The notes under the pieces are model-generated. The model was given only the letters and a program-made list of their open reading frames with translations, did no database searches and was not told the origin of the DNA. Shown here in pieces: positions 8,678 through 17,439 of a DNA stretch of 64,000 nucleotides (positions within the stretch are counted from its first letter, which is position 1; each line of letters begins with the position of its first letter). The position numbers were made by a program, and so were the translations under genes. The stretch comes from Streptomyces showdoensis (GTDB taxonomy: Bacteria; Actinomycetota; Actinomycetes; Streptomycetales; Streptomycetaceae): contig NZ_BAAAXG010000016.1 of the NCBI RefSeq assembly GCF_039535475.1, forward strand, positions 1-64,000, written 5' to 3'.

Positions 8678-10327
8678 ATGGCGGAACAGGACGTCGGAAC
8701 AGACTGCCTGCCGTTCGCTCGCGGGAGCGGCAGGCGCGTACGAAGGCGGAGGCTGCGGTCCCGCGCGCCACGTCCCGCCCGGCGGTCGCCCGCCGGGACG
8801 GTGGTCGTCGCGGCCGGTCTGGCACTCCTGGGCGCGGTCGGCACGACGCCGAGCGGTGCCGTGTCGCCCCCCGCCGTCGAACCCCGTCCGGGAGGTCCGG
8901 CACGGTTCGTCCCCGGTCCCTGCCCGGCCACGCCCGAGCCGGTCCCCGGAGACTGCGGAACCCTGGAGGTGCCCGAGAACCGGGCCCACCGCGACGGACG
9001 GACCATCAGGCTCACGGTCGCCGTCGTTCCGGCCGTGTCGGCGGCTCCGGCGCAGGACCCGGTGGTGTTCATGGAGGGAGGCCCCGGCGGCGAGGCGATC
9101 AGCGCCATCCCCTTCCTGGTCGGCTCCGGCGTGAACCGGGACCGCGACCTGATCGTCATGACCCAGCGCGGAGCGCTGTACTCGCAGCCGAACCTCGCCT
9201 GCCCGGAGATGGACCGGTTCAACGCGAAGGCCGTCGGGCTGCGCTACGACGCACCCTCGACCGGGCGGCTCCTGGTGCGCGCCGCGGAGGAGTGCCGGGA
9301 CCGTCTGACGGCGGACGGAGTCCGGCTGAGGAACTACAACACCACCGAGAACGCCGCGGACTTCGCCGACCTGCGCACGGCACTCGGCATCAGGAAGTGG
9401 AACGTCTACGGCTACTCCTACGGGACCGACCTGGCCCTCACCTATCTGCGCCGGTACCCCGAGGGGATCCGTTCGGTGACGATCGACTCGGTCGTGCCGC
9501 CGCAGATCGTGAGCCTGCCCTGGGCCTGGGACAGCGCGCAGGAGGGAATCCGTGCGATCTTCGCGGCATGCGAGGCCCAGCCGGCCTGCAAGAGCCGCTA
9601 CCCGGAGCTCTCCCGCACGCTGACCGAGCAGGTCCGGCGCCTTGAGGCGAACCCCTTGAGGCTGACGGTGCAGCCGCCCGGAGGCGGCGGTCCGGTGAAG
9701 GTCGTCCTCGACGGCGGCACGCTGGTCAACCTGCTGGTCTCGGACGGCGGCGCCCTGCCGTCGGTCGACGTCCCCGCGGCACTCGACGAACTCGCCCACG
9801 GGAACCCGGAGCGCTTCGCCCGGGCCCAGGCGGCCGGCGCGACGCCCGCCATCGGCGAGTTCGCGCACGGTCTGACCCACTCGGTGGCGTGCGGCGAATG
9901 GGCGCCGGGCTTCACGAAGGCCGACGTCCTGGAGGCCGGGCGCCGGGCGTTCCCCGGCTGGCCGGACACGGTCCTGGCCCACGCGCCGCAGCTCCCCTTC
10001 GAGTACGACCTGTGCCGCGTCTGGAACGTCCCGGACCGCACCGCGATCCAGCGGGTGGCCACCTTCAGCACGGTGCCGACCCTGATCATCTCCGGAACCT
10101 TCGACGCGAAGACGGGGGCGAGCTGGGGACCGTACACCGGCCGTACGCTGCCCCGCTCGACCGCCGTGCCGATCCCCGGGATCGGCCACTTCGTGGTCCC
10201 CCAGTCGCCGTGCGCGCAGCGCGTCCTGGCGTCCTTCCTCACCCGTCCGTCCGCGCCCGACACCGGCTGCGTGGCAGGACTCACGCCGGCATCCTTCACC
10301 ATCACACCCAAGCTGGAGACCCGATGA
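8678..10327 (+). CDS. Secreted alpha/beta hydrolase, TAP-like (tripeptidyl aminopeptidase type)
   Basis: This 549-residue protein has a long basic N-terminus (arginine-rich to about residue 36), a hydrophobic segment at 41-56 and a likely signal cleavage near 60-65. The mature part fits the S33-type alpha/beta hydrolases with a TAP-like C-terminal domain. GGPGG (134-138) precedes the catalytic region. The nucleophile is Ser247 in GYSYG, the acid Asp476 (GTFDAKT) and the base His504 (GIGHFV). Paired Cys residues fit an exported, disulfide-bonded enzyme. The ATG start at 8678 follows GGAAGGA. Its stop overlaps the ATG of the next gene by 4 nt, so the two paralogues are translationally coupled. 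It probably releases N-terminal peptides outside the cell. Confidence 0.88.
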   Translation: MAEQDVGTDCLPFARGSGRRVRRRRLRSRAPRPARRSPAGTVVVAAGLALLGAVGTTPSGAVSPPAVEPRPGGPARFVPGPCPATPEPVPGDCGTLEVPENRAHRDGRTIRLTVAVVPAVSAAPAQDPVVFMEGGPGGEAISAIPFLVGSGVNRDRDLIVMTQRGALYSQPNLACPEMDRFNAKAVGLRYDAPSTGRLLVRAAEECRDRLTADGVRLRNYNTTENAADFADLRTALGIRKWNVYGYSYGTDLALTYLRRYPEGIRSVTIDSVVPPQIVSLPWAWDSAQEGIRAIFAACEAQPACKSRYPELSRTLTEQVRRLEANPLRLTVQPPGGGGPVKVVLDGGTLVNLLVSDGGALPSVDVPAALDELAHGNPERFARAQAAGATPAIGEFAHGLTHSVACGEWAPGFTKADVLEAGRRAFPGWPDTVLAHAPQLPFEYDLCRVWNVPDRTAIQRVATFSTVPTLIISGTFDAKTGASWGPYTGRTLPRSTAVPIPGIGHFVVPQSPCAQRVLASFLTRPSAPDTGCVAGLTPASFTITPKLETR

Positions 10328-11916
10328 CGTCCCCCACCCCGCGCCGGCCCGCGCGTCCCTCGCGCCGGCTCCCGGCCGTGCTGGCCGGAGCCACGGCCGG
10401 CGCCCTCGTCGTCGGCCTCGCCGCGCTGCCCGCCCGGGCCGAGTCCGGCGCCGGAGCGCCGCTCGGCACGGTTGCCCGGACGGCGGGCGGCGGCCACTTC
10501 GAGCCGGGCCCCTGCCCGAGGACGGCGGACCCGATCCCCGATCTGGCGCGCGCGCACTGCGGAACGCTCACCGTGCCCGAGAACCGTTCCCGCCGCCACG
10601 GGCGAAGGATCACCCTCGCGGTCGCGATCATCCCGGCGGTGGGCAGGAGACCGGCGTCCGACCCGATCGTGTGGCTCGCGGGCGGGCCGGGTGACGACGC
10701 GGTCTCCGAGATCCCGATGGCGGTCGCCGGCGGCCTGAACCGCGACCGCGACGTGATCTTCATGTCCCAGCGCGGAACCTACTCGGCCGACCCGCAGCTC
10801 ACCTGCCCGAACGTCGACGAGTTCGCCGCGGACTCCCTCGGCCTCGCCTTCGGCGCGCCGTCCACCGGACGCCTGCACGTCCGGGAGACGAGGAAGTGCC
10901 GGGACCGGGTGGTCAACCGCGGGGCCGACCCCAGCGCCTACGACGGACCCGAGAGCGCCGCGGACTACGACGCCCTGCGCAAGGCACTCGGCATCATGCA
11001 GTGGAACGTGTTCGGCATCTCGTACGGCACCAACCTGGCGCTCCACTACATGCGCCTGCACCCGGAGGGCATCCGCTCGGTGGGCATCGACGGCGTGCTG
11101 CCGCCTGCTCTGTCCGGCGGGGCCGTGACGTGGAAGGCCGCACGCGAGGGCTACGACGGCCTGTTCAGGGCCTGTGAGGAGCAGCCCGCCTGCAACAACC
11201 GCTACCCGCACCTCAAGGGCACGTTCGAGCGCCTCGTGAGCGAGGTCGAGGCACGACCGGTCACCACCAGCGTCACGGTTCCCGGCCGGTCCCGGCCGGT
11301 GAAGGTCGTGCTGGACGGCGGAGTCCTGGTGAACTGGCTGGCCTCGGCCACCCATGTGGCGGCCGGAGTGCCCCGCTCCATCGACGAGCTGGCCCACGGC
11401 AACCCGCAGCGGATCGCCGCGCAGTGGGCGGGCGGCAAGCTCAGCCCGCAGGCAATCGGAAGGACGTCCCACGGGCTCGCCTACGGCGTGTTCTGCAGGG
11501 AGTGGACACCGTACGAGAGCGAGGCCGACATCGTCCGGGCGGGGCGGCGCCTGTTCCCGTCGTTCCCCCGCTCGGTACTGGTCAACGCTCCGTTCCTCTC
11601 CTGGCTCCACCCGGACTGCCGCGCCTGGGACGTCCCCCCGGCGGACCCCTCGGTCCGGCAGCGGACGTACAGCGACATCCCGACCCTCGTCCTGTCCGGC
11701 GGGTTCGACGCGCAGACCGCTCCGAGCAACGGGGCGTACGCCGCCCGGACGCTGAGCCGGTCGACCGCCGTGACGGTTCCGTACGTCGCGCACGTGGTCT
11801 TCGCCGACTCGACGTGCGCGCAGACGATCACCGTCGCGTTCTTCGACCGTCCGGGCGCGCCGGACACGCGTTGCCTCGCGGGGCTCCGGCCGCCCACGTT
11901 CGAGATTGCGCCGTAG
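10324..11916 (+). CDS. Secreted alpha/beta hydrolase, TAP-like (second of tandem pair)
   Basis: This 530-residue paralogue of the preceding protein has a signal peptide with two arginines before the hydrophobic core (RRLPAVLAGATAGALVVGL) and probable cleavage after ALPARA near residue 39. The catalytic set is Ser233 in GISYG, Asp462 (SGGFDAQT) and His490 (YVAHVV). The first GGPGG is changed to GGPGD at 120-124, and His is followed by VV instead of FV, so specificity may differ from its neighbour. The start ATG lies in the ATGA overlap with the upstream stop, which points to one transcript and matched expression. A 247-bp spacer separates it from the convergent DUF1963 gene. Confidence 0.87.
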   Translation: MTSPTPRRPARPSRRLPAVLAGATAGALVVGLAALPARAESGAGAPLGTVARTAGGGHFEPGPCPRTADPIPDLARAHCGTLTVPENRSRRHGRRITLAVAIIPAVGRRPASDPIVWLAGGPGDDAVSEIPMAVAGGLNRDRDVIFMSQRGTYSADPQLTCPNVDEFAADSLGLAFGAPSTGRLHVRETRKCRDRVVNRGADPSAYDGPESAADYDALRKALGIMQWNVFGISYGTNLALHYMRLHPEGIRSVGIDGVLPPALSGGAVTWKAAREGYDGLFRACEEQPACNNRYPHLKGTFERLVSEVEARPVTTSVTVPGRSRPVKVVLDGGVLVNWLASATHVAAGVPRSIDELAHGNPQRIAAQWAGGKLSPQAIGRTSHGLAYGVFCREWTPYESEADIVRAGRRLFPSFPRSVLVNAPFLSWLHPDCRAWDVPPADPSVRQRTYSDIPTLVLSGGFDAQTAPSNGAYAARTLSRSTAVTVPYVAHVVFADSTCAQTITVAFFDRPGAPDTRCLAGLRPPTFEIAP

Positions 11917-12131
11917 ACCGCCCTACGGCGTGCTGAAGAAGGTCATATCTGTGCAGTTCGAGGCTGATTTCGGGCCGGGCCGGTCATGTGGCGAGGGCGA
12001 GGACGTACCTGTGCGCGTCCTGAAGGATGATCAGCAGGATGGTGATGATGAGCCAGGCCGCCCTGTGCCAGGCCGTGATACGGCTCCCGGCCTCGGGCCT
12101 TGAGACCGGCCCGGCGGGTTCGCTGATCGAG

Positions 12132-12160
12132 TGGGCAGGGCCCAGATGGCCACCTGCCCA
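12132..12160 (-). terminator. Candidate terminator after the DUF1963 gene
   Basis: An 8-bp inverted repeat (TGGGCAGG/CCTGCCCA) with a 13-nt loop begins 4 nt after the minus-strand stop at 12164. No T-run follows, which is usual in this GC range. The rest of 11917-12131 holds only a short minus-strand hydrophobic frame ending at 11984 (RITAWHRAAWLIITILL), with no clear start. Confidence 0.45.
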
Positions 12161-12163
12161 GCG

Positions 12164-13084
12164 CTATTGGATCAGGTCCGTGTGCGGATGATCTGGGGAG
12201 GTCGGGCAGACGTAAAGCTGCAGATGGTTGCCTTGAGAAACCTGAACCCTGGGCGAGTTCGTCACGCCGGCTTTGGGAATCTCGGCAAGGGCTCGGTCTT
12301 CGTACGGGATCCAGCCGTGATTACTGCTGTCCCATTCGTTCGAGGAGATGGTGAGCAGCGGGGCCATCCTCGAGTCACACACGGTGCAGAATCGGGCGAC
12401 GGGATCGGTAAGACCCCAGGGGGGCCAGCCGCCGACCTTCCAGCCGGGAGCCACGGACAGCTCGCTAGTGTAGAACGCTTCGGGGTAGGGGGCGTACGAG
12501 CTGTCCACACCGCTCCCCGCTGCCTGCCACCTGCTCCAGTCGCCCAACTGGTGCCGCAACTCGTCGGTCAACTCGAGCAGGTTGGGGTATTCGGCGACCT
12601 GTTCCGGAGCGAGCACGCACGGCTCTGGTACGTACTCGTCGTACTCCACCGCGAACGTCTTTGGTGGCGTGGCGAGGATGTCGGTGACATCGGTCGAGGA
12701 TCGCCAGAACAGCGCGGTCGGCGGCTTGTGCTCCGGCGGGTGCTCGCAGGGGCACCACAACACCTGGAGCAGGTCAGCCTGCCCGGGCGGTCGCAGCAGG
12801 GGTACGTCGCGTACGTACAACTGGAGCAGGGGCAGCATCGCGTTCGGTCCCTCGTGCCACCCTGCGGGCCAGTCGTCAACCCGGCCGTCGTGCCATTCGT
12901 GTACCTCCTGGCAGTACGGCCACGGTTCATCGGCGGGCCATAGAAATGGCCCGCCGACAGAGCTCTCGTGCGGTGCCGGTGACCCGGGGCGGGGATGCAG
13001 ACGGGTCGCCGTGCGTGCCAGCGGGGCCAGTTGGGGGAACACCACTGCGACGTCGACCGTGCGTGGCGGGGTGGTACGGCTCAT
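12164..13084 (-). CDS. DUF1963 (YwqG-like) protein, possible immunity protein
   Basis: This 306-residue cytoplasmic protein has the DUF1963/YwqG look: an N-terminal GGPFLWPADEPWPYC segment, an internal LPLLQLYVRDVP strand, paired Trp/Cys-rich stretches (VLWCPCEH) and a C-terminal GNHLQLYVCP strand. Proteins of this family are soluble and of unsettled function; some lie beside contact-toxin genes. The ATG start follows GGGAG. The gene starts 34 bp after the stop of the secreted nuclease gene on the same strand, which is the usual place for an immunity gene. I infer, but cannot show, that it protects against that nuclease. The alternative is an unrelated housekeeping-type DUF1963 protein. Confidence 0.8.
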   Translation of the reverse strand: MSRTTPPRTVDVAVVFPQLAPLARTATRLHPRPGSPAPHESSVGGPFLWPADEPWPYCQEVHEWHDGRVDDWPAGWHEGPNAMLPLLQLYVRDVPLLRPPGQADLLQVLWCPCEHPPEHKPPTALFWRSSTDVTDILATPPKTFAVEYDEYVPEPCVLAPEQVAEYPNLLELTDELRHQLGDWSRWQAAGSGVDSSYAPYPEAFYTSELSVAPGWKVGGWPPWGLTDPVARFCTVCDSRMAPLLTISSNEWDSSNHGWIPYEDRALAEIPKAGVTNSPRVQVSQGNHLQLYVCPTSPDHPHTDLIQ

Positions 13085-13118
13085 TCTGGCTCCCGATGGC
13101 GGTGATGCGGGGCTGGGG

Positions 13119-15140
13119 CTAGTTTCCGAGGTCCAGCAGTCCGGTGTTGCCCTTGGTGTTGGTGATGTAGATGTCCGGGAACAGCGGCTGCGAGGTTCCG
13201 TCCGAGCGCTCGACCCTGGCGGTCATGGTTACCCCCTGGGGAATAGTGCTGGAACTGTCCCGATAGTCGGGCGTCACCTGGTAGAAGACGGCGTCGTTGG
13301 GGCCGAGGATTCCGCCGTCCTTCGGTTCCTTCACGGCCTTCTGGGCGACGGCTTCGTAGGTTCGCATGCTGGGTGTTCCGGTGTTCATCCCGTACTGCCA
13401 GCAGGGGACGAGATTATCCGGTCCGCCATCCGCGGTTCCGCCCTTCCCGCCAAGAATGTTGGCTATCAGATGGCACCGGGCCAGCTGCGTCCCCGGCGAG
13501 TTCAGGCGGGCGAACTCCTGTGCGTCCTGCCAGCCCGTGATGTCCCCCGCTGCGGGAGAGCCGTCGCCGGTCGCCACGCCCAGGCAGGCCTGTGCCGTGG
13601 CCGCCCGAGTGCCAGGAGGACCGGGCGGCGTGGTGGTCTTGTTGACCTGCAGGACGGGATTCGTGCTGTTCCTGATCCACCCGTTGCCCGACGGCAGCGC
13701 TCCGGCTGGGGCATTGTTCAGGCAGGCGGCCTGCGGCTCGGCAGTCGAACCCGAGACATCGACCTTGAACTGTTCGGCTTCCAGCACTCGCTGGCTTGTG
13801 TAGCCCTCGGAGAGCTGGCTCGCGGCAGCCTGCTTGTCCGCGGCTGGGACGTGGGCGCGCAGGCAAGGCGCGTTCGCATCTCCCTTGAGTTCGTAGATGT
13901 CCCACCCGCCGGTGCTGTAGCTCGGGATGACCTCGGCACAGACAGCGCCGTCCAGTCCCCCTTCATGGGTGGCCGCGAAAGGGAATGCGTCACAGGTGTC
14001 CGTCGGGATGATGTCCGTGCGGGCCTTGAAGGATCCGCAGGTCCGAGCGGCTCGGGCATCCACGTCGTTCTTCGCCCGGGTCAGCGGCTTGGCCCGTCCC
14101 CAGCCGTCGGCGAGCTTGTTCTGCGCCCACAGGTAGCCGGCCGCTGCGGCCCCCGCGCCCGGGGCGCCCGGCGCATCGCTCATCCTGACGACCGGCATGA
14201 CGCCGGGCACGACACAGCCGGGGGCAGGCGTGCCGGTGGGATTGGTGGTGTCCCGGACGGCGTCGTCGCAGCGGATCTTCTCCGGGTTGCTCCAGGAGGC
14301 GTTCGGGTCCGTGACCTGGGTACCCGGAGCGGTCACGTACATCTCGTACGACGTGGTGAAGTCGACCTTGGTGCCGGCGGCCGGGCTGGAGGAGTAGGAC
14401 ACGTTGCCGCTGGCGACCTTGCCCTTGATCAAGGTCCCGGTCGTCCCGAGCCACGGAGCGGGTTTGGTCACCGTGCAACCGGCTGTGCAGATGGCCCTGA
14501 ACTTGACGTTCAAGGTGGTGACCGCCCCGGTTGCCTCCGTCATCGTGACCGTGACGAGTTCGTTCCACTTGGTGTCCGTGGCGGACAGGACGGCGCTGCT
14601 CGACACGTTGAGCGTTCCGGTGCCGATCACCTTGCCGTTGCTGTCCTTCAGCGTGTACAGAACGGTCAGGCCGTAGATGCAGTATCCGAAGCGGCCGAAC
14701 CACCACTTGCCGGGGTCGATGATCGTGCACGAGCCCGAGTCGGCGGCGGAGGGCTGCGCAGCGAAGGCCCGTGGCCCACTCAGGGGCACGGGTGTGGTGC
14801 TCGTCGTGACGCAGGCCTGCACGGCGCCCGCCCTGCGCTCGCGGGATCCGGCCGGCGTGGGCTCGCAAGTCTCCTTGGAGCTCGCCTTGGCAGGGCGGGT
14901 CTTGGTCGGGGCGGGCAGGTGGGTCCGATCGCTCGAGGCGATTCTGCCGACCTTACGGAGGAACGAATCCGTCGACCGGCTCGATGGCGACGTTTCAGCA
15001 TCATTCCGGGCGGGGGAAGTCTGCGAATCGGGCTGGATGGGCTGGCTACTGCCGGCAGTGGCGGTCCCGGCCGCTGCCGCCGTGAGAGTCACTACAAGGA
15101 GGAGGCTGGAAAGTATCCGTCTCGCGCGTGATGGAATCAT
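13119..15140 (-). CDS. Secreted protein with C-terminal DNA/RNA non-specific endonuclease (NS_2-like) domain
   Basis: This 673-residue protein has a clear signal peptide (basic start, hydrophobic core to about residue 28, TATA then GSSQ). A long linker-like N-terminal half with several Cys pairs follows. The last ~120 residues match the Endonuclea_NS_2 pattern: RCHLIANILGG (His557), DNLVPCW, a PSMRTYE helix, FYQVTPDYR and a PQGVTMTAR strand. Family members usually read RGHLIA, so Cys replaces Gly beside the catalytic His. It is probably an exported nuclease that degrades nucleic acid or attacks competitors. The ATG start at 15140 has a GAGAGAAG ribosome site. A perfect inverted repeat lies 27 nt upstream, and a DUF1963 gene follows it. 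Whether the N-terminal half is a delivery domain is unknown. Confidence 0.75.
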   Translation of the reverse strand: MIPSRARRILSSLLLVVTLTAAAAGTATAGSSQPIQPDSQTSPARNDAETSPSSRSTDSFLRKVGRIASSDRTHLPAPTKTRPAKASSKETCEPTPAGSRERRAGAVQACVTTSTTPVPLSGPRAFAAQPSAADSGSCTIIDPGKWWFGRFGYCIYGLTVLYTLKDSNGKVIGTGTLNVSSSAVLSATDTKWNELVTVTMTEATGAVTTLNVKFRAICTAGCTVTKPAPWLGTTGTLIKGKVASGNVSYSSSPAAGTKVDFTTSYEMYVTAPGTQVTDPNASWSNPEKIRCDDAVRDTTNPTGTPAPGCVVPGVMPVVRMSDAPGAPGAGAAAAGYLWAQNKLADGWGRAKPLTRAKNDVDARAARTCGSFKARTDIIPTDTCDAFPFAATHEGGLDGAVCAEVIPSYSTGGWDIYELKGDANAPCLRAHVPAADKQAAASQLSEGYTSQRVLEAEQFKVDVSGSTAEPQAACLNNAPAGALPSGNGWIRNSTNPVLQVNKTTTPPGPPGTRAATAQACLGVATGDGSPAAGDITGWQDAQEFARLNSPGTQLARCHLIANILGGKGGTADGGPDNLVPCWQYGMNTGTPSMRTYEAVAQKAVKEPKDGGILGPNDAVFYQVTPDYRDSSSTIPQGVTMTARVERSDGTSQPLFPDIYITNTKGNTGLLDLGN

Positions 15141-15166
15141 GTCTTCTCTCGGTGGGAAGTCACCCC

Positions 15167-15202
15167 AGCGACACCTGATCGGCTACGCGATCAGGTGTCG
15201 CT
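15167..15202 (-). promoter_or_regulatory. Perfect 14-bp inverted repeat upstream of the nuclease gene
   Basis: The arms AGCGACACCTGATC (15167-15180) and GATCAGGTGTCGCT (15189-15202) are exact complements around an 8-nt loop. The repeat lies 27 nt before the nuclease ATG, so it is either an operator overlapping the promoter/leader or an mRNA hairpin near the ribosome site. No T-run follows in either direction, so a terminator for the upstream gene is less likely. Confidence 0.6.
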
Positions 15203-15742
15203 GAACCGTCTGGTGAAACGTGCGAATTCACTCGGTACTGGGTTTCCGGCTCAGGCCTGTCCCTGATCGCTGTCGCAACGCGATGTGTGGGCGGGCCGAC
15301 AGGAAGGGAATGCGCCCGGCCGAAATCAAAATGGGAAGGGTGAGGTTTCCCCCTCGGATCGGCCGACCTCGACGGAGACGTCACGGTCACGGCGGAAGCG
15401 GTGGCGCGCGGCGGGTGAGCCCTGAACCGCCCGCGTGCAAGAACGCGACGGCACTATCCGGGTGGGGCCGTCAGTCTCGGCCGACAGAGGAGGTGGGGTG
15501 CCGGCGGTGCCGCCCACGCCGCAGAACGGCATGAAGCAACGGAGCCCGCCTCGGACGGCCGAATCGGCGGCTGGTGTGGTTGCGACCGCCTGGGGCGGTG
15601 AGTTCGATCCTGGTCTCCCAGGTGCCGAGCCCGGAATTCGGTGCTCCTACCGGCTACCAGCCACCGATGCCAGCCCGGGCAACGTACGCCTGTCGTGTTC
15701 AGTGCGACCCCAGCGTGGTGCTCTGGTCACCTTTTCCGTGAC
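15203..15742. other. 540-bp stretch without a supported gene
   Basis: This lies between the nuclease leader and the end of the trypsin-like gene. Short open frames on both strands are Arg/Pro-rich with no domain or ribosome site. The stretch presumably holds the nuclease promoter. I see no repeat or RNA gene in it. Confidence 0.35.
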
Positions 15743-15773
15743 GTCTCGCGCCGCGATCGTCACGGCGCGAGAC
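15743..15773 (-). terminator. Candidate terminator after the trypsin/FG-GAP gene
   Basis: A 10-bp perfect stem (GTCTCGCGCC/GGCGCGAGAC) with an 11-nt loop lies 26 nt beyond the minus-strand stop at 15800. A second, competing stem (CCGTGAC/GTCACGG, 15736-15742 and 15759-15765) overlaps it. There is no U-tract. Confidence 0.5.
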
Positions 15774-15799
15774 ATCATCCGGATCCGAGCGGAAACGGG

Positions 15800-17317
15800 C
15801 TAGCTGATGGACTGGATGGTGCCCCAGCCGCCGCTGCCGACCTCGATGCTCGGGCCGTCGATCGGGCCGTGGATGTCGGCGCCGCCCTTGTAGAACTTCA
15901 GGGTGCCGTCGCCGGCGGTCGCCCACAGGTCGGCGACCCCGTTTCGGTCGGCGTCTGCGGCTCCGGCGATCAGCGGCCGGTTGGTGACGGTGTAGCCGCG
16001 GCCGAACTCGGTGCGGTCGCTGAACGTACCGTTGGCCTGGCCGAGGTAGCTGTAGAAGATGCCGTCGCGGGTGTCACGGGCGAGGAGGTCGACGCGCCCG
16101 TCCTTGTCCGCGTCACCCGGGGCGGTCAGCGTCATGACGTTCCAGCCGCCCGTGCCGATGAGCAGCGGAGCGCTCACGGATGGGGTGGGCGCACTGGTGC
16201 CGGCGTATCGGTAGAGCTTGTCGTCGTAGGTGGCCAGGAGGTCGGGCTGGCCGTCGAGGGTGGTGTCGCCGACGCCGACGATGCGGGCGGTGGTGGGCAG
16301 CGTGCCGATCTTGATCGGTGCGGCGAGTGTTCCGTCGCCGCGGTTGGGGTAGACGCGCAGTTCGCCGCCGACGACGGCGACGATGTCCTCCATACCGTCA
16401 CCGGTCCAGTCGCCGCGATGGGTCACCGAGGCGCCGCCCCACCCTCCGGTGCCGATCTGGATCCGGGCACCCAGCGCGCCGGTGCCGGTGCCCGGGTACA
16501 GGAAGAGCTTCCCGGTGTCCTCTACGGCGACGAGATCCGGCTTGTTGTCGCCGTTCATGTCACCCGCGACGGGGGTGACATTGCCGGTGATCCAGGTGCG
16601 TACGTCGTCGACGCGCGTGGCAACGGCGCCGGTACGGGTCTCGGTGGCGGGGGTGCCCAGGCAGCCGCCCTGCCAGGACCTGCTGGCGACCGCGACGAGC
16701 TCTCGGGTCTGGCCGTTGGTGCGCACGATCGGTCCACCGGCATCGCCCTTACATATCGCCGCGTCGCCGTCCGGGGCCAAGGTGACGTTCGCGGAGCTGT
16801 CTCCCGTGGCGGTGAACGCACCGGTGTGCAGCGTATCGGGGACCCAGGTGGTCTTCGTCTGGCCGAAGCCGGCCGCCGTGACGGCCTGGCCGGGCGTGAC
16901 GGGGGTGGCGGCCAGGGCGAGGGGCTTCACACCGGCGACTCCGGCGTTCAGCTTGACCAGGACGAGGTCGCGGTTGGGGTGCGGGACGAGCTCCACGGCG
17001 CTGCGCACGGCGCCGGTCGTGGTCTGGGTCAGGTTGGTACGTCCGACGGTGACCGTGGTGGCGACGGCCGGCTTGCCCGCTGGGGGCTTGCCGTCGGCGG
17101 CGAAGCAGGAGGCCGCGGTCAGGACCCAGCGCTGGGAGACGAGCGTCCCGGTGCAGGCGCGCTCGGAGTCGCCGACGAGGATGCGAGCGGTGAAGTTGTA
17201 GGCCGCGTTGGCGTCGGGGCCCTGCAAGGCCTGGGAAGGGAAACCGACCAGGCTCAGGCCCACGGCACCGAAGGCGAGGGCGGCGGAGACCTGGGCGCGT
17301 CTCGTGAACTGTGACAT
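15800..17317 (-). CDS. Secreted trypsin-like pseudoprotease with FG-GAP/VCBS repeats
   Basis: This 505-residue protein has a signal peptide (MSQFTRRAQVSAALAF, cleavage near 30). A chymotrypsin-fold domain spans about 40-240. The His box, normally LTAAHC, reads LTAASC (Ser70). The Asp is kept (RDLVLVKL, Asp117). The Ser box GDSGGP reads GDAGGP (Ala193). Two of three catalytic residues are missing, so it should not cut peptides. From about 245 to the end there are FG-GAP/VCBS-type blades with Ca-binding-like motifs such as DMNGDNKPDL, DWTGDGMEDI and DADKDGRVDL, expected to form a beta-propeller. It is probably a secreted binding protein. The ATG at 17317 follows GGAGAG; an earlier in-frame start lacks one. 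It lies 122 bp downstream of the ALF-repeat gene on the same strand. Confidence 0.85.
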   Translation of the reverse strand: MSQFTRRAQVSAALAFGAVGLSLVGFPSQALQGPDANAAYNFTARILVGDSERACTGTLVSQRWVLTAASCFAADGKPPAGKPAVATTVTVGRTNLTQTTTGAVRSAVELVPHPNRDLVLVKLNAGVAGVKPLALAATPVTPGQAVTAAGFGQTKTTWVPDTLHTGAFTATGDSSANVTLAPDGDAAICKGDAGGPIVRTNGQTRELVAVASRSWQGGCLGTPATETRTGAVATRVDDVRTWITGNVTPVAGDMNGDNKPDLVAVEDTGKLFLYPGTGTGALGARIQIGTGGWGGASVTHRGDWTGDGMEDIVAVVGGELRVYPNRGDGTLAAPIKIGTLPTTARIVGVGDTTLDGQPDLLATYDDKLYRYAGTSAPTPSVSAPLLIGTGGWNVMTLTAPGDADKDGRVDLLARDTRDGIFYSYLGQANGTFSDRTEFGRGYTVTNRPLIAGAADADRNGVADLWATAGDGTLKFYKGGADIHGPIDGPSIEVGSGGWGTIQSIS

Positions 17318-17375
17318 GTGTTCTCTCCGAAAAGATGCTGAAGGTTTGAGCCGAGGCCCACAATCGAGCGTGGAC

Positions 17376-17406
17376 GCCGGCCGGAGCCGGCCCCGGCCGG
17401 GCCGGA
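17376..17406 (-). terminator. GC-palindromic tract between ALF-repeat and trypsin-like genes
   Basis: A run of overlapping CCGGCC/GGCCGG palindromes lies 34 nt past the stop of the ALF-repeat gene and before the trypsin-like gene. It could form a very stable hairpin and act as an attenuator or terminator separating the two leftward genes. Several alternative foldings are possible. Confidence 0.35.
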
Positions 17407-17439
17407 GGCGGGGCACGAGCTCAGTGGCCGGCGAGTCGG

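Noticed and set aside
11984..12090. Short hydrophobic minus-strand frame (AWHRAAWLIITILLIIL)
   Set aside because: It could be the end of a lost membrane protein, but no start, ribosome site or partner piece is visible; noted under the adjacent terminator only.
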